From: an uncultured Bacteroides sp.
GTDB lineage: Bacteria > Bacteroidota > Bacteroidia > Bacteroidales > Bacteroidaceae
DNA: 64,000 nt
Direction of reading: 5' to 3'
NCBI GenBank assembly: GCA_900766195.1
Contig: CAAFUN010000017.1
Span: 21,912 to 85,911 of the forward strand
The notes under the pieces were generated by a model. The model saw nothing but the letters and a program-made list of their open reading frames with translations. It did not search any database and was not told where the DNA came from. Position 1 is the first letter of the stretch; the number at the start of each line of letters is the position of its first letter. Shown here one piece after another: positions 22,436-32,694 of the stretch. A program made the translations under genes and the position numbers.

Positions 22436-24562
22436 ATGATCAACCCAATTGTTAAGACGATCGAGCTCCCTGATGGCAGAACCATCACGCTCGAAACGGG
22501 AAAGCTGGCAAAACAGGCAGATGGATCTGTAATGCTACGTATGGGTAACACCATGCTTTTAGCTACTGTTTGTGCCGCCAAGGACGCAGTTCCCGGAACT
22601 GATTTTATGCCATTACAGGTAGAGTACAAAGAGAAATTTTCGGCTTTTGGACGTTTTCCAGGTGGCTTCACAAAACGTGAGGGACGCGCTTCGGATTATG
22701 AAATCCTTACTTGCCGGTTAGTAGACCGTGCTCTTCGCCCCCTGTTCCCTGATAATTACCATGCAGAGGTTTATGTAAACATCATTCTATTTTCAGCTGA
22801 TGGCGTTGATATGCCGGATGCATTAGCAGGGCTTGCTGCTTCTGCAGCTCTTGCAGTTTCGGATATCCCATTTAATGGGCCCATATCAGAAGTACGCGTA
22901 GCACGTATAAACGGACAGTTCGTTATCAACCCTACATTTGAACAATTGGAGAAGGCTGACATGGACATTATGGTTGGAGCCACTTATGAAAACATCATGA
23001 TGGTAGAAGGCGAAATGGATGAAGTTGGCGAAATCGATCTATTAAATGCAATGAAAGCTGCGCATGAAGCTATCAAGATACAGTGCAAAGCTCAAATGGA
23101 ATTGGCAGAAGAAGTCGGTTCAACTGTAAAACGTGAATATTGCCACGAAGTGAATGATGAGGATCTTCGCAAAGCTGTTCATGAAGCTTGCTATGACAAA
23201 GCGTATGCTATAGCAGCATCAGGAAACAGAAACAAGCATGAACGTGAAGATGCATTTAAAGCTATACGTGAAGAATTTAAAGCACAGTTCGACGAAGAAG
23301 AGCTGGCAGAAAAAGCTTCATTGATTGATCGTTATTATCATGATGTAGAAAAAGAAGCTATGCGCCGTTGCATCCTTGATGAAGGCAAACGCCTTGACGG
23401 ACGTAAAACAAACGAAATCCGCCCTATCTGGAGCGAAGTGAGCTATTTGCCAGGACCTCACGGATCAGCTATTTTCACTCGTGGTGAAACTCAATCTCTT
23501 TCAACCGTCACTCTTGGCACTAAATTGGATGAAAAGATCATTGATGATGTGTTAGTACACGATAAAGAACGCTTCCTTTTACATTATAACTTCCCACCAT
23601 TCTCTACAGGAGAAGCAAAAGCACAACGTGGTGTAGGGCGTCGCGAAATAGGACACGGTCATTTGGCATGGCGTGCTCTAAGACGCATGATTCCTCAGAA
23701 CTATCCCTATGTAGTTCGTGTCATATCGGACATCCTTGAGTCTAACGGTTCCTCTTCAATGGCTACTGTTTGCGCGGGAACCCTAGCACTAATGGACGCC
23801 GGAGTGAAAATAAAGAAGCCGGTATCTGGCATCGCTATGGGGTTGATTAAAAATTCGGGTGAAGACAAATATGCTGTTCTTTCAGACATCTTGGGTGATG
23901 AAGACCACTTGGGTGATATGGATTTCAAAGTAACAGGTACAGAGAATGGTATTACAGCTACGCAGATGGATATCAAGGTAGACGGTTTGTCATTCGAAAT
24001 TTTAGAGCGTGCTTTGAATCAGGCTAAAGAAGGTCGTATGCATATTTTGGGCAAGATATTGGAAACAATTCAAGAACCTCGTGAAGACCTGAAACCCCAT
24101 GCTCCACGTATAGAGACAATCACTATTCCAAAAGAATTTATTGGTGCTATAATTGGCCCTGGAGGCAAAATTATCCAAGGCATGCAGGAAGAGACTGGTG
24201 CTACAATTACCATTGAAGAAGTTGATAATGTAGGTAGAATTGAGATTTCGGGAACCAACAAAAAAAGCATCGATGACGCACTTCGTAAAATAAGAGGTAT
24301 AGTCGCTGTTCCTGAAGTTGGTGAAGTATACAAAGGTAAGGTTCGTTCTGTAATGCCTTATGGTGCTTTTGTAGAATTCCTTCCAGGCAAAGACGGTCTA
24401 CTCCATATTTCAGAAATTGATTGGAAACGTCTAGAAACTGTAGAAGAAGCAGGAATTAAAGAGGGAGATGAAATTGAAGTCAAACTACTAGACATTGACC
24501 CTAAGACAGGCAAATTCAAACTGTCGCGCAAAGTTTTATTACCCAAACCTGAAAAGAATTAA
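22436..24562 (+). CDS. pnp: Polyribonucleotide nucleotidyltransferase (PNPase)
   Basis: A 708-residue 3'-5' phosphorolytic exoribonuclease, the full length for the family. It has two RNase PH domains (about 10-240 and 320-550; FGRFPGGFTKREGR and the catalytic-region GIAMGLI, DILGDEDHLGDMDFKV), a KH domain (GAIIGPGGKIIQGM) and a C-terminal S1 domain (GKVRSVMPYGAFVEF). It acts in mRNA decay and RNA quality control. It is a single-gene unit with its own promoter and a strong terminator. In many bacteria pnp follows rpsO; here it does not. Confidence 0.97.
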   Translation: MINPIVKTIELPDGRTITLETGKLAKQADGSVMLRMGNTMLLATVCAAKDAVPGTDFMPLQVEYKEKFSAFGRFPGGFTKREGRASDYEILTCRLVDRALRPLFPDNYHAEVYVNIILFSADGVDMPDALAGLAASAALAVSDIPFNGPISEVRVARINGQFVINPTFEQLEKADMDIMVGATYENIMMVEGEMDEVGEIDLLNAMKAAHEAIKIQCKAQMELAEEVGSTVKREYCHEVNDEDLRKAVHEACYDKAYAIAASGNRNKHEREDAFKAIREEFKAQFDEEELAEKASLIDRYYHDVEKEAMRRCILDEGKRLDGRKTNEIRPIWSEVSYLPGPHGSAIFTRGETQSLSTVTLGTKLDEKIIDDVLVHDKERFLLHYNFPPFSTGEAKAQRGVGRREIGHGHLAWRALRRMIPQNYPYVVRVISDILESNGSSSMATVCAGTLALMDAGVKIKKPVSGIAMGLIKNSGEDKYAVLSDILGDEDHLGDMDFKVTGTENGITATQMDIKVDGLSFEILERALNQAKEGRMHILGKILETIQEPREDLKPHAPRIETITIPKEFIGAIIGPGGKIIQGMQEETGATITIEEVDNVGRIEISGTNKKSIDDALRKIRGIVAVPEVGEVYKGKVRSVMPYGAFVEFLPGKDGLLHISEIDWKRLETVEEAGIKEGDEIEVKLLDIDPKTGKFKLSRKVLLPKPEKN

Positions 24563-24578
24563 ATTTCTTATCATCATA

Positions 24579-24617
24579 AAAAGAAAGCCTGGCATAATAG
24601 TCAGGCTTTCTTTTTGT
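24579..24617 (+). terminator. Intrinsic terminator after pnp
   Basis: AAAGAAAGCCTG pairs with CAGGCTTTCTTT around a 10-base loop and is followed by a T-run. Confidence 0.85.
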
Positions 24618-24718
24618 TAGCTACACAAGAACAAATCTGAATTTTACTACCTTTTTTTGCTTATTACAAAAATATTGTGTTATTTTGTCATAAATAATCC
24701 TTAAATACTAAGTCTATA

Positions 24719-25279
24719 ATGTCTGAACAAAGTGAATCCTATACATTGAATCAATTTTCTCAATTTTTTAGGGAAAATCAAGAGACTTTTTTAGCTTTCG
24801 CTTATTCTTATATACGAAATTGGACTGAGGCTGAAGACATCTTGATGGAGTCGATGATTTCTTTATGGGAATACCGAAAACAATGGGATGAAGAGAGAAG
24901 TTTACATGCCCTTCTCCTCACAATCATTAAAAACAAAGCTCTTAACTATCTGGAACATATCCAAACACGAATGCGTGTTGAAGAAGATATAAATGCTCAT
25001 AGACAAAGAGAACTTAATTTCCGCATAGCTACTCTTAAAGACTGTGAGCCTGATAAGATTTTTAGCACGGAGATACAGCACATTGTACACAAAGCACTGA
25101 AGAAAATGCCAAAACAAAGCCGTGATGTATTTATGCTAAGCCGATACAACCACCTATCAAACAAAAAGATAGCAGAGCAATTAAATATTTCCCTAAAAAC
25201 AGTGGAATTCCATATTACCAAAGCCCTTCGTATCCTTCGTTTGGAACTCAGAGATTATTTAATATCCATTCTTTTCTGA
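24719..25279 (+). CDS. ECF sigma-70 factor
   Basis: A 186-residue extracytoplasmic-function sigma factor of the Bacteroidetes SusC/D type. Region 2 covers about 15-80 (FLAFAYSYIRNWTEAEDI), and region 4 covers about 125-180 with the HTH LSNKKIAEQLNISLKTVEFHI. It is followed by a FecR-type anti-sigma gene and a SusC gene with an STN domain, the standard arrangement of trans-envelope signalling. On ligand binding by SusC, the anti-sigma releases this factor, which then turns on susC/susD. Confidence 0.93.
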   Translation: MSEQSESYTLNQFSQFFRENQETFLAFAYSYIRNWTEAEDILMESMISLWEYRKQWDEERSLHALLLTIIKNKALNYLEHIQTRMRVEEDINAHRQRELNFRIATLKDCEPDKIFSTEIQHIVHKALKKMPKQSRDVFMLSRYNHLSNKKIAEQLNISLKTVEFHITKALRILRLELRDYLISILF

Positions 25280-25398
25280 AAAAAGTCTCTTTTTGCACTA
25301 GGGTCATGCTTATATAAACTGTAATATATATAAATGCACTAGCAGATGAAATATATTAAGAGAAAGTCTGCCGTTTGCCAATAAAGAATAAATCTTTT

Positions 25399-26328
25399 AT
25401 GAATAAAGAATTATTGCACAAATATTTCCAAGGGATAGCCTCAGCAGAAGAAGAAAATAATCTTCTTGATTGGGTAGAAAAAACCGAGGAGAATCATGAT
25501 ATCTTTCTCCAAGAAAGAAGACTCTTTGACATTGCTCTATTCTCAGGAAAAGTTGTGGCTAAGAAGAAAAAGAATTTCTTTAACCAAATTTTAAAATGGG
25601 GAATGCGCAGTGCAGCATTTCTTACATTTGTATTTCTATGCTATTATGTAATCAAAGATTATCAATATAGCAAAGTTGTCCAAATGCAGACGGTCACTGT
25701 TCCTGCCGGGCAGCGTGCTCAAATAACCCTTGCCGATGGAACAAAAATATGGTTAAATTCTCAGTCTACTCTACATTACGCTGCCAATTTCGGCCGAAAT
25801 GAGCGAAATGTCCAATTGGATGGAGAAGCCTATTTTGAAGTAGCAAAAAACAAAAGAATTCCATTTTACGTACATACTGAGATGAATAAAGTAAAAGTAG
25901 TTGGAACCAGCTTTAACATTTGTGCTTATAAAGGGAGTAAAGAATTTGAAGCAACCCTAGTTGAAGGGATTGTAGACATCTATTCAGCAGACGGCAACAA
26001 CATTATCGCACGACTGCAAAAAAATGATTATTTTGCCAATATTGAAGGCAAATATAAAAAGACAGTATTGCCGTCTTACGAATACCTACGCTGGAAAGAG
26101 GGATTGTACTGCTTTGATGACGTACCCTTCAGCAGTATCATCTCCAAACTAGAAAAATACTATAACGTAAGAATAACTATAAAGAACCCACATCTATTAC
26201 ACTACAGCGGATGTACAGGCAAATTTCGCGAGCAAGATGGCCTTGAACACATCCTACGCGTAATTGCAAAAGAACATCCGTTCCGTTTTAAAACAAATAC
26301 AGAAAAAGATTCTATTATAATCTATTAG
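25399..26328 (+). CDS. FecR-family anti-sigma factor
   Basis: A 309-residue inner-membrane protein. The N-terminal cytoplasmic part (about 1-70) binds the sigma factor, one transmembrane helix lies at about 77-97 (AAFLTFVFLCYYV), and the periplasmic FecR domain includes VTVPAGQRAQITLADGTKIW and LDGEAYFEVAKN. A C-terminal STN-contacting domain (DUF4974) follows from about residue 235 (LRWKEGLYCFDDVPFSSI). The start is set at the ATG MNKELLHKYFQG, because the longer reading would need a TTG at 25375. Confidence 0.92.
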   Translation: MNKELLHKYFQGIASAEEENNLLDWVEKTEENHDIFLQERRLFDIALFSGKVVAKKKKNFFNQILKWGMRSAAFLTFVFLCYYVIKDYQYSKVVQMQTVTVPAGQRAQITLADGTKIWLNSQSTLHYAANFGRNERNVQLDGEAYFEVAKNKRIPFYVHTEMNKVKVVGTSFNICAYKGSKEFEATLVEGIVDIYSADGNNIIARLQKNDYFANIEGKYKKTVLPSYEYLRWKEGLYCFDDVPFSSIISKLEKYYNVRITIKNPHLLHYSGCTGKFREQDGLEHILRVIAKEHPFRFKTNTEKDSIIIY

Positions 26329-26400
26329 TCAAAATTATTATCTAACTAAAAAAAGAAACCTATGAAGAAAGAAAGAAAGCCGAAACATAGCCCTTAAAAA

Positions 26401-26430
26401 GACCGGAAAGTACCCCCATACTTTCCGGTC
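26401..26430 (+). other. Perfect 12-bp hairpin before susC
   Basis: GACCGGAAAGTA (26401-26412) pairs perfectly with TACTTTCCGGTC (26419-26430) around the loop CCCCCA. No T-run follows, so it is not a normal terminator. It lies between the anti-sigma stop and the susC start and could stabilise the susC end of a processed mRNA or act as a regulator site. A tiny reading frame of 11 codons (26362-26397) precedes it. Confidence 0.6.
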
Positions 26431-26486
26431 CGAAACAGTCAAAAATCGACCTTAATCAATTTATTAACTTAACACTTTACAAAGAT

Positions 26487-29400
26487 ATGAGAAAAATTTC
26501 TTTGATGGGGCAATTTTACCCAAAAAGTTTATTATCCAAGCAAACATTACGAACTATGAAAATCTCTATTTCCCTTCTCTTGTTTGTAACATTCCAGGCA
26601 TATTGCCACACGGGTTATTCGCAAAGTGCCAGAATAAACATTCCTCGTTCCGTATTGAAAGTCAGCGAAATCCTAACCCAAATCGAATCTCAAACAGATT
26701 ATCTTTTTGTTTATAACAAAAATAATGTAGATGTACATCGAGCAGTAAATGTCGATGCAAAAAATCAGCAAGTGTCCGATGTTCTTAATGAAGTATTTGC
26801 AGGAACCAATGTAGGTTATGTAATGGAAGGCAAAAATATTGTCTTAACCAAGCATAATGAAAACGCTCCCGAACAAGACAAGAATATTATAGTAAAAGGA
26901 GTAATCACCGATAAAAATGGCGAGCCCATTATTGGTGCTAATGTAGTGGAAAAAGGCACCTCAAATGGAATAATAACTAATATAAACGGAGAATTCACGC
27001 TGAATGTCCCCTCCAATGCCACACTGACAGTTACCTATATCGGATATGAAACCACGTCTGTGCCAGTCAATGGACAACGAACAATAAAGGTGCAAATGCA
27101 TGAAGAGTCCCAGACATTGGAAACAGTGATTGTAACAGCAATGGGTATCAAGAAAAAAGCAGCTTCACTAACATATTCTACCCAGCAAGTTGACGGTAAC
27201 GAACTTACACGCGCCAAAGACCCCAATATGATCAATGCACTAGCCGGTAAAGCCTCCGGTGTACAAATAAGCAAAAGTTCGGCAGGACTCGGTGGTTCCG
27301 TGAAAGTTTCCATTCGTGGCAGTCGCTCTGCCTTTGAAGGTGGAAATAACCAGCCCTTGTATGTCATTGACGGTGTACCTATGCTCAATACCTCCACCGA
27401 GTCTACTTCCACAGTTATGGGTGGTGAAAACGATGGTGTTAACCGTGATGCTGGAGATGGGATATCTAATCTGAATCCTGATGACATTGAAAGCATGAGC
27501 ATATTAAAAGGTGCCTCTGCTGCCGCCCTCTATGGCTCACAAGCAGCCAACGGCGTAATATTAATCACAACTAAGAAAGGTAAAGCCGGATTGCAGAAGG
27601 TCACTTTTTCTTCAAATCTAACAGTAGACCATGCAATAAGTCTCCCTAAATTTCAGAATTCATACGGGCCCAGTGGCACCGACAGTTGGGGAGAAAAGAA
27701 AGCTTTAACTGACTATGACAATATAGGTGGATTTCTTGGGAATGGCGTCACTGCCATCAATTCGTTATCTTTACAAAGCGGAAATGAAAAAATACAAACT
27801 TATTTTTCCTATGCCAACACTACCGCTAAAGGTATTATTGACTCTAATAAACTGCAAAAGCACAATATTACATTCCGCGAAACAGCAAGTTTCTTCAACG
27901 ACCGCTTAAAACTAGATGGTAGCGCAACTTTAATGACCCAAAAGATTAAAAACAGTACAGCTTCCGGTGGTCTATACCTGAATCCATTGGTAGATTTATA
28001 TAGTTTTCCTCGTGGCATGGACATGTCCGAATATGCTAATAAATTCGAAGTAGCCGATCCTCTCCGTAATGGTATGCCAACTCAGAATTGGTTTACACAA
28101 GTTTCAGAATGGACACAAAACCCATATTGGATAAAGAATCGAGTAGTTAATAATAACAGACGTTACCGCGCTCTAGCGTCATTAAGTGCTTCTTTGAAAA
28201 TAAATGATTGGTTAACCTTGCAAGCCAGAGGTAATGTTGATTATGCAAGTGATAAATTTGACCAAGAGATGTATGCTTCTACTGCTCCCAATATTACCGG
28301 TACCTACAAAAACAAAAGCAACGGGCGCTATGTTTGGTCAGAGTCCGAACAGTTCCAAATCTATGCTGATGTCATGGCAATGTTCAGCAAAACATGGGAT
28401 AAGTGGTCATTAAATGGAGCTATCGGTACAAGTCTTAATAAGACTAAAGTCAACTCTTTGATGCTTGACTCCAAAATAGCTTCACTATACAAGCCTAACT
28501 TATTCACAGTAGCCAATATTGTAATGAATTCAAATGCTTCAGTCGATCAAACAATCGATCAAAAACGCACACTCCAATCGGTTTTTGGTACAGCCCAAAT
28601 AGGATTTGACGGAGCATTATATCTGGATATTACAGCTCGTAATGACTGGTCATCAACATTGGCGCATACTGAAAGTCTGAATAAAGGTTTCTTTTATCCA
28701 TCAGTCGGCCTATCTTGGATCACAAGCAATTCATTACAACTCCCGGAATGGATTTCATTCGGCAAGATTCGTGGTTCCTGGGCGCAAGTAGGTAATGACT
28801 TGCCTATAGGCATTACTGACCTAGCAGATATCATCAAAGCAGGTGGCGTGCTTCAAGCAGTAGATTCGTACAGTAAAGGTGACTTGAAACCAGAGATAAG
28901 TAGTTCTATCGAATTTGGCTCAGAGTGGAGATTCTTCAACAATCGTTTGGGAATAGACTTCACATGGTATCAAACCAACACCAAAAACCAATTATTAAAA
29001 ATGCCAACTGCCGCTGGAGACAAATATGCTTATCGCTATATTAATGCAGGTAAAATTCGCAATCGAGGTATTGAATTCACAATAGACGGCACTCCCTTAA
29101 TGAATAACAATTTCCGTTGGAAAACAGCAGCAAACTTTTCAACCAATAAGAACAAAGTAATATCCTTAGATCCTAACTACACCTCTTTTGTATACGGTGA
29201 TCCCGGTATCTCTATGGCATATTTAATGCGTATCACAGAAGGTGGCTCATTGGGTGATATCTATGGAAATGCATTTGTACGTGAGAATGGAAAAATCAAA
29301 CGCAATGAAGACGGTTCGCCATTCGTAAAAACAGGGAACAATGACTATTTGGGTAATGCAAATCCCGATTTTCTGTTAGGTTGGAGCAATACTTTCACTT

Positions 29401-29867
29401 ACAAAGGATTTAGTCTATACTTTCTGATAGACCTAAGGGCAGGCGGAGATGTAATGTCTCTTACCCAAGCTATCTTAGATCAAGCTGGAGTTACAGCTGA
29501 AACAGCTCACGCCCGTGATAGAAAGTATGTAGAGTTTGAAGGAACTCGCTTTGAAGACGTAGCTGGTTTTTACAAGTCTGTTGGCGATCGTAACGGTATT
29601 TCCGAATATTACATGTACAAAGCCACTAATGTACGCATGCGTGAAATTTCATTAGGATATTCATTTCCACAATCCATCCTAGAGAAGACAAAAGTTTTCA
29701 AAGGCATAGACGTTTCACTCATTGCACGTAACTTATTCTTCTTCTATAAAGATGCACCTTTTGATCCGGACGCAACCCTATCGGTTGGAAATGCCTTGCA
29801 AGGTGTTGATGTATTCGGTATGCCATCAACCAGAAACGTAGGTTTCAATATCAAATTCACATTCTAA
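26487..29867 (+). CDS. SusC/RagA-family TonB-dependent transporter with STN signalling domain
   Basis: A 1126-residue outer-membrane transporter. After the signal segment (about 25-45) comes an STN domain (about 50-110), which contacts the anti-sigma factor. A carboxypeptidase-D-like domain (about 135-215, GVITDKNGEPIIGANV) follows, then the plug (about 220-340; YVIDGVPM, ILKGASAAALYGSQAANGVILITTK in part) and the 22-strand barrel ending in a C-terminal Phe. It imports a ligand bound by the SusD partner, powered by TonB. The ligand is not evident, because no glycosidase or other enzyme follows in the operon. Confidence 0.95.
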   Translation: MRKISLMGQFYPKSLLSKQTLRTMKISISLLLFVTFQAYCHTGYSQSARINIPRSVLKVSEILTQIESQTDYLFVYNKNNVDVHRAVNVDAKNQQVSDVLNEVFAGTNVGYVMEGKNIVLTKHNENAPEQDKNIIVKGVITDKNGEPIIGANVVEKGTSNGIITNINGEFTLNVPSNATLTVTYIGYETTSVPVNGQRTIKVQMHEESQTLETVIVTAMGIKKKAASLTYSTQQVDGNELTRAKDPNMINALAGKASGVQISKSSAGLGGSVKVSIRGSRSAFEGGNNQPLYVIDGVPMLNTSTESTSTVMGGENDGVNRDAGDGISNLNPDDIESMSILKGASAAALYGSQAANGVILITTKKGKAGLQKVTFSSNLTVDHAISLPKFQNSYGPSGTDSWGEKKALTDYDNIGGFLGNGVTAINSLSLQSGNEKIQTYFSYANTTAKGIIDSNKLQKHNITFRETASFFNDRLKLDGSATLMTQKIKNSTASGGLYLNPLVDLYSFPRGMDMSEYANKFEVADPLRNGMPTQNWFTQVSEWTQNPYWIKNRVVNNNRRYRALASLSASLKINDWLTLQARGNVDYASDKFDQEMYASTAPNITGTYKNKSNGRYVWSESEQFQIYADVMAMFSKTWDKWSLNGAIGTSLNKTKVNSLMLDSKIASLYKPNLFTVANIVMNSNASVDQTIDQKRTLQSVFGTAQIGFDGALYLDITARNDWSSTLAHTESLNKGFFYPSVGLSWITSNSLQLPEWISFGKIRGSWAQVGNDLPIGITDLADIIKAGGVLQAVDSYSKGDLKPEISSSIEFGSEWRFFNNRLGIDFTWYQTNTKNQLLKMPTAAGDKYAYRYINAGKIRNRGIEFTIDGTPLMNNNFRWKTAANFSTNKNKVISLDPNYTSFVYGDPGISMAYLMRITEGGSLGDIYGNAFVRENGKIKRNEDGSPFVKTGNNDYLGNANPDFLLGWSNTFTYKGFSLYFLIDLRAGGDVMSLTQAILDQAGVTAETAHARDRKYVEFEGTRFEDVAGFYKSVGDRNGISEYYMYKATNVRMREISLGYSFPQSILEKTKVFKGIDVSLIARNLFFFYKDAPFDPDATLSVGNALQGVDVFGMPSTRNVGFNIKFTF

Positions 29868-29885
29868 ACTTAAACTTTTACAGTT

Positions 29886-31529
29886 ATGAAATATACTAAA
29901 TATCTAATTACACTTTTGGTTGGTGGATTATTAGGAATATCCACTGCATGTACCGATGGTTTCGAGTCTGACAACAGAAACAATGCAGGGTTCGATTCTA
30001 ATTTACAAGAATATGATTTTCAGAAATATCTTTTAAAGTTTGAGATTATTCAAAGTGGTATTTACTTCAACTACAACTGGGGAAGTGGGAAGAATTGGCC
30101 TTTCCAAATAGCACAGAATCTCGGTCAAGACATGTTCTCTGGCTATTTTCATGACTTCAACCAAGCTTTCAACGATAAAAATTCCGTATATTCATTGAAT
30201 GACGGATGGACATCTACGCATTGGACATTCAATTATTCCTATATTATGCCTGAAGTTCAAAAATGCGAACAAATTAATGCCAAACAACCGGCATTGTTAG
30301 CTATCACTGAAATACTGAAGGTAGAACTAATGCACCGTGTTGCCGACTGCTATGGCCCATTGGTTTATAGTAAATTCGGACAAGAAGGAGATAATGTAGA
30401 TGATTTGAAAACGGCCTATAAACAGTTCTTCACAGATTTGGAAAGTGGAATTTCCGGGTTAGTCAATTTTATTAAAAATAATCCAGGAGTAGAGCCTTAT
30501 AAAGATGCAGACCTATTGACTCCCAACAAAACTCTAGCAGAGTGGATTAAGTTCGGTAACTCATTGCGTTTACGTTTAGCAATGCGCGTTGCCAATGTAG
30601 ACAAAACAATGGCGGCAGAGCAAGCTAAAAAATCATTTGACTTGAATAAATTTTTGGAGACTCCTACTGAAGTAATATCCACTTCCACTAAAAGTGGTTA
30701 TACAAACCCATTAGGGGAAATAAACAAATCATGGGGAGAAGTATACATGGGTGCTACAATGGAATCGGTATTGAATGGATATAACGACCCACGCATCGGC
30801 AAATATTATGAAGAAGCTGAGGGCAATGATATTGTATGGAAAGATGATAATGGTGTTGAACAACATTTATCACAGAGATTTAATTATGCCGGGACCTATA
30901 AGGGAGTTCCACAAGGAACAGGTTTGACAACAAAAGACAATCGCTATCGGATGTGCTCACGCAGTACCGTTAGTCAAACAACAAATCCCATCCTGATGAC
31001 AGCAGCAGAAGTCTGGTTCTTGCGTGCAGAAGCTGCATTAAGGGGCATTTCATCCGAGAATGCCAAAGAGTGTTATGAGAAGGGTGTAAGAATCTCTTTT
31101 GAACAATGGGGTGTGAGTGGAGCGGATATGTACTTACAAAGTAATGCAGTTCCTAATAATTATAAGGATCCATTTGATGAAAATTTCGACATGAAAGCTC
31201 TTATTACAACAACTCCGAATTGGAATGACGCAAGTAGTATCGAAGAGCAATTTGAGAAGATTATAACACAAAAATGGTTAGCAATCTATCCAGAAGGAAA
31301 TGAAGCCTGGACTGAGCAACGCCGAACAGGTTATCCTAGATTGTTTAAAGTAAAAGTAAATAAGAGTGGTGGAGCCATTGATACAAATATCATGATTCGT
31401 CGTCTTCCATTTCCTGCTGATTTGCAAAAGTCAAATCCTACACAATATAACTCTCTGAAATCGGCATTGGGTGGAGCTGATAATGGTGGAACTCGCCTTT
31501 GGTGGGATACCGGGAAAAATAATTTATAG
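29886..31529 (+). CDS. SusD/RagB-family surface lipoprotein
   Basis: A 547-residue surface lipoprotein that binds the nutrient and closes as a lid on the SusC channel. The lipobox is STAC (Cys about 22). The body has the TPR-like helices of the SusD-like group that contains TAAEVWFLRAEAALRG and the C-terminal YPEGNEAWTEQRRTGYPRL. It begins 18 bases after susC, so the pair is one transcript. The ligand is unknown. In this group, substrates range from glycans to peptides. Confidence 0.94.
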   Translation: MKYTKYLITLLVGGLLGISTACTDGFESDNRNNAGFDSNLQEYDFQKYLLKFEIIQSGIYFNYNWGSGKNWPFQIAQNLGQDMFSGYFHDFNQAFNDKNSVYSLNDGWTSTHWTFNYSYIMPEVQKCEQINAKQPALLAITEILKVELMHRVADCYGPLVYSKFGQEGDNVDDLKTAYKQFFTDLESGISGLVNFIKNNPGVEPYKDADLLTPNKTLAEWIKFGNSLRLRLAMRVANVDKTMAAEQAKKSFDLNKFLETPTEVISTSTKSGYTNPLGEINKSWGEVYMGATMESVLNGYNDPRIGKYYEEAEGNDIVWKDDNGVEQHLSQRFNYAGTYKGVPQGTGLTTKDNRYRMCSRSTVSQTTNPILMTAAEVWFLRAEAALRGISSENAKECYEKGVRISFEQWGVSGADMYLQSNAVPNNYKDPFDENFDMKALITTTPNWNDASSIEEQFEKIITQKWLAIYPEGNEAWTEQRRTGYPRLFKVKVNKSGGAIDTNIMIRRLPFPADLQKSNPTQYNSLKSALGGADNGGTRLWWDTGKNNL

Positions 31530-31541
31530 AACTAAGTCCAA

Positions 31542-31573
31542 GAGAAGTATGAAAGTATCCTTTCATACTTCTC
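31542..31573 (+). terminator. Strong hairpin after susD
   Basis: GAGAAGTATGAAAG (31542-31555) pairs perfectly over 14 bases with 31560-31573, loop TATC. Only a weak T-tract follows. It ends the susC-susD operon or protects the mRNA end. Confidence 0.6.
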
Positions 31574-31611
31574 AACTTCTCATTAAATCCTTAATTCTAA
31601 AATATAAAAAA

Positions 31612-32694
31612 TCATTGATACAATTTCAATCCAATCTCTCCTCGAAGTACTCCTAAAGCATTCATTGCTAACGCCTCCATTTCATCTTCTCCCGGATAGA
31701 CATGTACCGGAGCAAGAAAAGAGACACGCTCTTTCAATTTGGAAATCACATAATCAGAGTGGGCAATGCCACCCGTCAACAAAATGGCATCAACCTTGCC
31801 GTACAGTGCAACCGCCGCGGCACCAATACTTTTAGCTACCTGATAAATCATGGCATCAAGCACTAGCTTCGCTTTCTTATCACCATTTTCAATGGCTACA
31901 ATCACCTCTTGCACATCAGTAGTACCTAAATGAGCTGCCAAACCTGCATTACCGGATATTCTCTTTTTTAGTTCATCTCTCGTATACTTCCCAGAATAAC
32001 ATAGATCAATCAACGCCCCAGATGGTAACGTCCCTGCACGTTCGGGAGAAAAAGGTCCCTCTCCATCCAAAGCATTGTTCACATCAACAGCTCTTCCACG
32101 GTAATGTGCACCAACAGAAATGCCTCCTCCCAAGTGGCAAATCACCAAATTTAGATCTTCATAACAAACAGGATGTTTAGGGTGAGCAATAGTACACTCA
32201 GCAGCAAATCTCCGAGCAACGGCACGTTGATTCAATGCATGCCATATTGTTACGCGAGGCATAAGGGGCGAACCCGTAATACGGGCAATATCATCGAGTT
32301 CATCTACTACACCGGGATCAGCAATTAGAGCACAACAACCGGGAATTAAGGATGCTAAATCAGCCGCAATCAAACAACCCAAATTACAGGCATGAGAACG
32401 CATTGCATGCTTTGTATCATAAATCATCGCTTCATTCACTTCATACACACCTCCCGAAAGAGGCTTTACCAGTCCACCACGTCCTATCACCACATCAAAC
32501 TCCAAAGGAATACCTTCCTTTGCCAATTCACGCAGCACCAACTCTTTGCGAAAATCAAACTGATCCATCACATCAGAAAAAACAGATAGCTCTTCTACCG
32601 AGTGACGAATATTCTCAACTAAATAAACATCTTCATCCACATAAACAGCTATCTTAGTAGATGTGGAACCCGGATTAATGACTAGTATTTTCAT
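31612..32694 (-). CDS. buk: Butyrate kinase
   Basis: A 360-residue member of the acetate/butyrate kinase family of the ASKHA fold. It makes butyrate and ATP from butyryl phosphate and ADP, or the analogous branched-chain reaction. Motifs are NPGSTSTKIAVY (phosphate loop 1), GRGGLVKPLSGGVY, ICHLGGGISVGAH and LTGGIAHSD. The start overlaps the stop of the phosphotransbutyrylase gene (ATGA), so the two enzymes form the usual ptb-buk pair. In Bacteroidales the pair may act on branched acyl-CoAs; direction is not known from sequence. Confidence 0.95.
   Translation of the reverse strand: MKILVINPGSTSTKIAVYVDEDVYLVENIRHSVEELSVFSDVMDQFDFRKELVLRELAKEGIPLEFDVVIGRGGLVKPLSGGVYEVNEAMIYDTKHAMRSHACNLGCLIAADLASLIPGCCALIADPGVVDELDDIARITGSPLMPRVTIWHALNQRAVARRFAAECTIAHPKHPVCYEDLNLVICHLGGGISVGAHYRGRAVDVNNALDGEGPFSPERAGTLPSGALIDLCYSGKYTRDELKKRISGNAGLAAHLGTTDVQEVIVAIENGDKKAKLVLDAMIYQVAKSIGAAAVALYGKVDAILLTGGIAHSDYVISKLKERVSFLAPVHVYPGEDEMEALAMNALGVLRGEIGLKLYQ

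Noticed and set aside
31542..31573. Perfect hairpin after susD as an insertion-sequence end
   Set aside because: No matching second end and no transposase are found; its place after the operon suits an mRNA end.
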